A stretch of DNA of 9,338 nucleotides from Bacteroidales bacterium (GTDB lineage: Bacteria; Bacteroidota; Bacteroidia; Bacteroidales; B18-G4): assembly GCA_030618905.1 (NCBI GenBank), contig JAUXCL010000083.1:1-9338 (forward strand), given 5' to 3'. Shown piece by piece: positions 6,990 to 9,338 of the stretch. Every line of letters starts with the position of its first letter. The stretch's first letter is position 1. Made by a program: the position numbers and the translations under genes. The notes beneath the pieces are model-generated. The model worked only from the letters and a program-made list of their open reading frames with translations. It searched no databases and had not been told where the DNA came from.

Positions 6990-7020
6990 CGTTCTGATTA
7001 CACTGCCAGTGTGAGGAACG
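6990..7020 (+). promoter_or_regulatory. Stem-loop 2 in the sigma leader
   Basis: Outer arms CGTTC (6990-6994) and GAACG (7016-7020) pair. Inner arms ACACT (7000-7004) and AGTGT (7008-7012) pair around GCC. An asymmetric internal loop (TGATT / GAG) separates them. At DNA level the inner part is the dyad ACACTG-C-CAGTGT. It is part of the transcribed leader of the sigma gene. Confidence 0.5.
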
Positions 7021-7045
7021 CCAAACATAGGAGAGAGATTATCGA

Positions 7046-7057
7046 GTAAATATTTAC
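7046..7057. promoter_or_regulatory. Perfect 12-bp palindrome GTAAATATTTAC
   Basis: GTAAAT followed directly by ATTTAC, with no mismatches, 38 bases before the sigma start codon. Similar GTAAA/TTTAC half-sites recur as an inverted repeat in front of the next small gene (7726-7760), so an operator for one regulator is possible. AT-rich palindromes also arise by chance. Confidence 0.35.
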
Positions 7058-7088
7058 CCTTTTTTTATTCAGTTTAACTAAAAAAGGG
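7057..7088 (+). promoter_or_regulatory. Stem-loop 3 covering part of the sigma Shine-Dalgarno
   Basis: CCCTTTTTT (7057-7065) pairs with AAAAAAGGG (7080-7088), 9 bp with a 14-base loop. The right arm contains the first three G residues of the ribosome-binding GGGAGG (7086-7091), so folding would hide the site. Six of the nine pairs are A-U, so the helix should open easily, as expected of a weak translational switch. Confidence 0.55.
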
Positions 7089-7091
7089 AGG
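7086..7091 (+). promoter_or_regulatory. Ribosome-binding site of the sigma gene
   Basis: GGGAGG lies three bases before the ATG at 7095. This is a strong purine-rich site for a phylum that often lacks one, at rather short spacing. It confirms the ATG and is partly embedded in stem-loop 3. Another AGGAG at 7029-7033 has no start codon nearby. Confidence 0.65.
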
Positions 7092-7094
7092 CAT

Positions 7095-7682
7095 ATGAAA
7101 GCCACTGAAATTAGCGATAAAGTGCTAATCAATGAATATTTACAAGGTAATCAGGCCAGCCTGGAGAAACTAATCCGCAGACACAAAAACAGAGTTTATG
7201 CTTACATCCTTATGGTTGTGAAGGATAAGCAATTGGCCGATGATATCTTTCAGGATACATTTATAAAAGTAATCAATACTATCCGAGCCGGATCGTACAA
7301 AGAAGAAGGCAAATTTATTCAATGGGTCATGCGTATCGCGCATAACCTTATTATAGATCATTTCAGGAAATCGAAACGCATCCCGGTGATTGATAATGAC
7401 AATGATGATTTTGACATCTTTGATACGGTCCGTATCCCTGATGACTCGATAGAAGAGCGATTGGTTATCGAACAAATTCATAAGGATGTACGTGAACTTA
7501 TCGAATATCTTCCTACGGAGCAAAAAGAGGTGCTGATCATGCGTCATTATGCTGATATGAGTTTCAAGGATATTGCTGAACAAACAGATGTTAGTATTAA
7601 CACAGCCTTGGGACGAATGCGCTATGCCTTGATAAACCTGAGAAAACTCATCAAGGAAAAGAAAGTTATCCTTACTGTTTAG
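7095..7682 (+). CDS. ECF-type RNA polymerase sigma-70 factor
   Basis: This 195-residue alternative sigma factor should direct RNA polymerase to a dedicated promoter set. Region 2 (about 20-95) contains DDIFQDTFIKVI (49-60) for core binding, and GKFIQWVMRIAHNLIIDHFR for -10 recognition and melting. An acidic linker (about 98-118, rich in D and N) follows. Region 4 (about 130-187) has the helix-turn-helix MSFKDIAEQTDVSINTALGR, then RMRYALINLRK. Region 3 is absent, as in the ECF group. No membrane anti-sigma gene follows, unlike many ECF loci in this phylum; the next gene is a 60-residue soluble protein. The start is fixed by the ATG with GGGAGG. Its long three-hairpin leader suggests post-transcriptional control. 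It is divergent from uvrA and upstream of nth and recA, so a link to DNA damage is possible but unproven. Confidence 0.93.
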   Translation: MKATEISDKVLINEYLQGNQASLEKLIRRHKNRVYAYILMVVKDKQLADDIFQDTFIKVINTIRAGSYKEEGKFIQWVMRIAHNLIIDHFRKSKRIPVIDNDNDDFDIFDTVRIPDDSIEERLVIEQIHKDVRELIEYLPTEQKEVLIMRHYADMSFKDIAEQTDVSINTALGRMRYALINLRKLIKEKKVILTV

Positions 7683-7725
7683 GGATTTTTTATTTTTTTT
7701 TCGATCAGGGTAATATTCCGGGAGA

Positions 7726-7760
7726 GGTTTACGTTATCACTATGATTAATATTGTAAACC
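7726..7760 (+). promoter_or_regulatory. Inverted repeat before the small gene
   Basis: GGTTTAC (7726-7732) and GTAAACC (7754-7760) are perfect 7-base arms. Inside, ATCA (7736-7739) pairs with TGAT (7743-7746) around three bases. It ends 13 bases before the ATG at 7774, where it could affect translation of the small protein or processing of a sigma-small-gene transcript. No T-run follows, so it is not a terminator. It could equally be a DNA operator with widely spaced half-sites. Confidence 0.4.
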
Positions 7761-7773
7761 AAAAACCTTTCGA

Positions 7774-7956
7774 ATGGATAAAACTTTTACGCTCGACAAT
7801 CAATCAGATTTACCCTCAAATGAAAATGTTCCTGAATTTACAAAAGATGATCTCACCCCTGGTGAGCATCTGCTTAGAAATATCATGAACTATTCAAGGG
7901 CGCTTTCGGTGCTGAAAACCCAATATCTGGGCTCGGTAAATTTGATCTTAAATTAG
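7774..7956 (+). CDS. Small conserved-looking protein of unknown function (60 aa)
   Basis: A 60-residue protein begins MDKTFTLDNQ and ends GSVNLILN. The first 28 residues are acidic, polar and probably disordered. Residues 29-50 (PGEHLLRNIMNYSRALSV) look like one amphipathic helix; the end is short and hydrophobic. There is no signal peptide, membrane segment or cysteine. It lies 91 bases after the sigma gene on the same strand, with no full promoter between them, and a strong terminator follows 14 bases after its stop, so the pair is probably one transcript. The position and ATG support a real gene, though I see no clear ribosome site. I have an impression of similar short proteins with a NYSxAL helix and an LN end in Bacteroidota, but cannot verify this. 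A role as partner or modulator of the sigma factor is inference only. Confidence 0.7.
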   Translation: MDKTFTLDNQSDLPSNENVPEFTKDDLTPGEHLLRNIMNYSRALSVLKTQYLGSVNLILN

Positions 7957-7970
7957 GTTAATAGATTTCA

Positions 7971-7995
7971 AATCCCGCTATTCGCGGGATTTTTT
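7971..7995 (+). terminator. Intrinsic terminator after the sigma/small-gene unit
   Basis: AATCCCGC (7971-7978) and GCGGGATT (7984-7991) form a perfect 8-bp stem with loop TATTC. The T-run continues from the stem through 7995. It closes the sigma-small-protein unit and separates it from nth, whose start codon is only 26 bases further on. Confidence 0.92.
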
Positions 7996-8021
7996 ATTTC
8001 ATCTTATTAAATTATTATCCC

Positions 8022-8666
8022 TTGCAAAAGAAGGAACGCTACCGCTTATTTATTGATTACTTCTCAAAAAATCAACCTGAAGCGACTACTGAGTTGGATT
8101 ATGTAGATCCATACCAGTTACTGGTCGCAGTAATTCTTTCTGCACAGTGTACCGATAAAAGGGTTAACCTGATCACACCCGATTTCTTTCGTCATTTTCC
8201 TGATGCTCAATCCCTTGCTGTAGCTTCAACAGAAGATGTTTTCAAGCTCATCAAAAGTTGTTCTTATCCTAATAATAAAAGCAGGAACCTGATCGGAATG
8301 GCCGTTACACTCATTAATGAGTTTAATGGTATCGTCCCGGATGAAATTGATGAACTCCAACGCTTGCCCGGTGTAGGCAGAAAGACGGCCAATGTAATCG
8401 CTTCAGTGGTCTATAACAAACCTGCAATGGCAGTTGATACGCACGTTTTCAGGGTTGCTGCCAGAATAGGACTGACCACGAATGCAAAAACTCCTTTGGC
8501 GACTGAAAAGCAGCTTGTTATGTACATTCCGGAAGATAAGATCAACCTTGCCCACCATTGGCTGATCCTTCATGGGCGCTATATCTGCCAGGCCAGGAAA
8601 CCCAAATGCGAAAGCTGTGAATTGATAGATTTCTGCAAATATTTCCAGCAAAAAAATACCCTTTAA
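8022..8666 (+). CDS. nth: Endonuclease III (DNA glycosylase/AP lyase)
   Basis: This 214-residue base-excision-repair enzyme removes oxidised pyrimidines and cleaves the abasic strand. The helix-hairpin-helix LPGVGRKTAN carries catalytic K121, and VDTHVFR carries catalytic D139 (K120 and D138 in E. coli). The iron-sulfur cluster ligands C189, C196, C199 and C205 follow the exact C-x6-C-x2-C-x5-C pattern. The early helix ILSAQCTDKRVN is typical. Length matches the family. The frame begins at a TTG; no in-frame ATG is available nearby and the N-terminus QKKERYRLF fits homologs as I remember them, so a TTG start is likely. The start is 26 bases after a strong terminator, so it needs a promoter within that short stretch or inside the terminator region; I find only a weak match (TTTG 7941, TAGATTTC 7962). 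Confidence 0.95.
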   Translation: MQKKERYRLFIDYFSKNQPEATTELDYVDPYQLLVAVILSAQCTDKRVNLITPDFFRHFPDAQSLAVASTEDVFKLIKSCSYPNNKSRNLIGMAVTLINEFNGIVPDEIDELQRLPGVGRKTANVIASVVYNKPAMAVDTHVFRVAARIGLTTNAKTPLATEKQLVMYIPEDKINLAHHWLILHGRYICQARKPKCESCELIDFCKYFQQKNTL

Positions 8667-8682
8667 AAGGGAACGTTTGTTG

Positions 8683-8695
8683 ATAATTCGTATTA
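8683..8695. promoter_or_regulatory. Shared dyad motif ATAATTCGTATTA, copy 2 (recA upstream)
   Basis: An exact 13-base match to 6971-6983, in the same orientation. It lies about 30 bases upstream of the recA -7 box, at roughly -45 to -57 from the predicted start. The flanking bases of the two copies do not match, so the identity is confined to the dyad-like word. That is more like a protein-binding site than a duplicated segment. Confidence 0.45.
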
Positions 8696-8705
8696 ACTGA
8701 TAAGG

Positions 8706-8715
8706 ACCTTAAGGT
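8706..8715. promoter_or_regulatory. Perfect palindrome ACCTTAAGGT upstream of recA
   Basis: This 10-base perfect palindrome overlaps AAGG-A-CCTT on its left (from 8702). It occupies the region between where -33 and -7 of the recA promoter should be, taking the place of a recognisable TTTG. A regulator bound here would block or alter promoter use. No known box is recognised. Confidence 0.3.
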
Positions 8716-8725
8716 ATAAAATAAG

Positions 8726-8733
8726 TATATTTG
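8726..8733 (+). promoter_or_regulatory. -7 box of the recA promoter
   Basis: TATATTTG fully matches TAnnTTTG and is identical to the sigma-gene -7 word. Transcription would start near 8740, about 30 bases before the ATG at 8771. A canonical -33 is missing at the expected distance, which may mean activator dependence or a weak basal promoter. AAAGGGA at about 8755-8761 provides a ribosome site about 9 bases before the ATG. Confidence 0.5.
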
Positions 8734-8770
8734 TTGTGCTATGAATATGTTTAAAAAGGGATAATTAATT

Positions 8771-9338
8771 ATGGCAACTTCCAATTCAGACGATAAGGTA
8801 AAAGAAGAAAAGTTAAAAGCTTTAGAACTTACTTTAGGAAACATTGAAAAGACTTATGGCAAAGGCACCATCATGAAACTGGGCGACCAGCCTATCGAAG
8901 ATATTGAATTTATTTCATCAGGGTCTATTTCCCTGGATCATGCTTTGGGAATCGGAGGATTACCCAGGGGCAGGGTTGTTGAGATCTTTGGCCCTGAAGC
9001 CTCGGGTAAGACGACACTGGCTTTGCACGCCATTGCTGAAGCTCAGAAAAAAGGCGGTATTGCTGCTTTTATTGATGCCGAGCATGCATTCGACAGGTTT
9101 TATGCGGATCACCTGGGTGTGGACACAGAAAACCTGCTGGTTTCACAACCGGACCATGGAGAACAGGCATTGGAAATTGTAGACAACCTTATTCGATCAG
9201 GAGCCATTGATTTAATTGTGATTGACTCTGTTGCCGCGCTGACACCAAGGAGTGAAATTGAAGGTGAGATGGGTGATTCCAAGATGGGATTACAGGCCAG
9301 GCTGATGTCTCAGGCAATGCGTAAACTGGCAGCCAATA
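8771..9338 (+). CDS. recA: RecA recombinase (N-terminal 189 residues, cut by window end)
   Basis: RecA forms ATP-dependent filaments on single-stranded DNA for recombinational repair and, where LexA exists, triggers the SOS response. The visible part has the N-terminal oligomerisation helix region (LTLGNIEKTYGKGTIM), Walker A GPEASGKTT (74-82, K80), the catalytic glutamate E104 in FIDAEHAFD, Walker B LIVIDSVAAL (D152), and the L1 region with EIEGEMGDSKMGLQARL. Loop L2 and the C-terminal domain lie beyond the window edge. GPEASGKTT in place of GPESSGKTT, and AFDRFYA in place of ALDPxYA, are variants I associate with Bacteroidota. The ATG at 8771 has AAAGGGA upstream and gives the usual N-terminal length. 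It has its own promoter candidate, 104 bases after nth. Confidence 0.97.
   Translation, partial: MATSNSDDKVKEEKLKALELTLGNIEKTYGKGTIMKLGDQPIEDIEFISSGSISLDHALGIGGLPRGRVVEIFGPEASGKTTLALHAIAEAQKKGGIAAFIDAEHAFDRFYADHLGVDTENLLVSQPDHGEQALEIVDNLIRSGAIDLIVIDSVAALTPRSEIEGEMGDSKMGLQARLMSQAMRKLAAN

Noticed and set aside
7011..7049. Possible 12-codon GTG upstream frame in the sigma leader (VRNAKHRREIIE)
   Set aside because: It has no ribosome site in front of its GTG, overlaps stem-loop 2, and its residues show no regulatory pattern such as a run of one amino acid.
7653..7701. Possible intrinsic terminator at the end of the sigma gene (AAGGA/TCCTT followed by a long T tract)
   Set aside because: The stem is only 5 bp, lies inside the coding end, and the T tract at 7686-7701 is 12 bases away from it. 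The T tract alone may be a slippage-prone run.
8659..8671. CCCTTT-A-AAAGGG around the nth stop codon as a terminator
   Set aside because: The arms are short, the one-base centre cannot form an RNA loop without losing pairs, and no T-run follows.

Overview
The window looks like a chromosomal segment from a member of the Bacteroidota, probably Bacteroidales-like. The evidence is promoter words of the phylum's TAnnTTTG / TTTG type in front of several genes, and protein variants I associate with the phylum: RecA with GPEASGKTT and AFDRFYA, UvrA with YSPVSGKLVKRH, and an Nth starting with an MxKKERY-like N-terminus. The sequence is moderately AT-rich. I see no insertion sequence, prophage gene, tRNA, rRNA or CRISPR array. 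Gene identities come from reading motifs, not from database searches.

Left part (1-3816). The tail of an unidentified plus-strand gene ends at 105. Two heptanucleotide tandem arrays fill the gap to the convergent yidD, a membrane-protein-insertion factor. A large cytoplasmic hybrid histidine kinase (REC-PAS-GAF-HisKA-HATPase-REC) lies upstream of yidD in a likely minus-strand operon. Its last receiver domain has lost the phospho-acceptor Asp. Divergent from the kinase is a NarL/LuxR-type response regulator, its probable partner.

Middle (3817-4052). This gap looks almost empty, but it holds a well-spaced promoter followed about 35-40 bases later by a strong intrinsic terminator hairpin. Together they predict a small RNA of about 75 nt.

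Right part (4053-9338). This is DNA-repair territory: uvrA on the minus strand, then an ECF-type sigma factor (divergent from uvrA), a 60-residue unknown protein, a strong terminator, nth (endonuclease III), and recA, which is cut by the window edge. The sigma gene has a long leader with three stem-loops, the last covering part of its own Shine-Dalgarno. A 13-base dyad-like word, ATAATTCGTATTA, occurs exactly in the uvrA/sigma intergenic region and again upstream of recA. It is a candidate operator tying the repair genes together. This shared motif, the structured sigma leader and the predicted small RNA are the most interesting items. All three rest on sequence reading and would need comparative genomics and transcript mapping.
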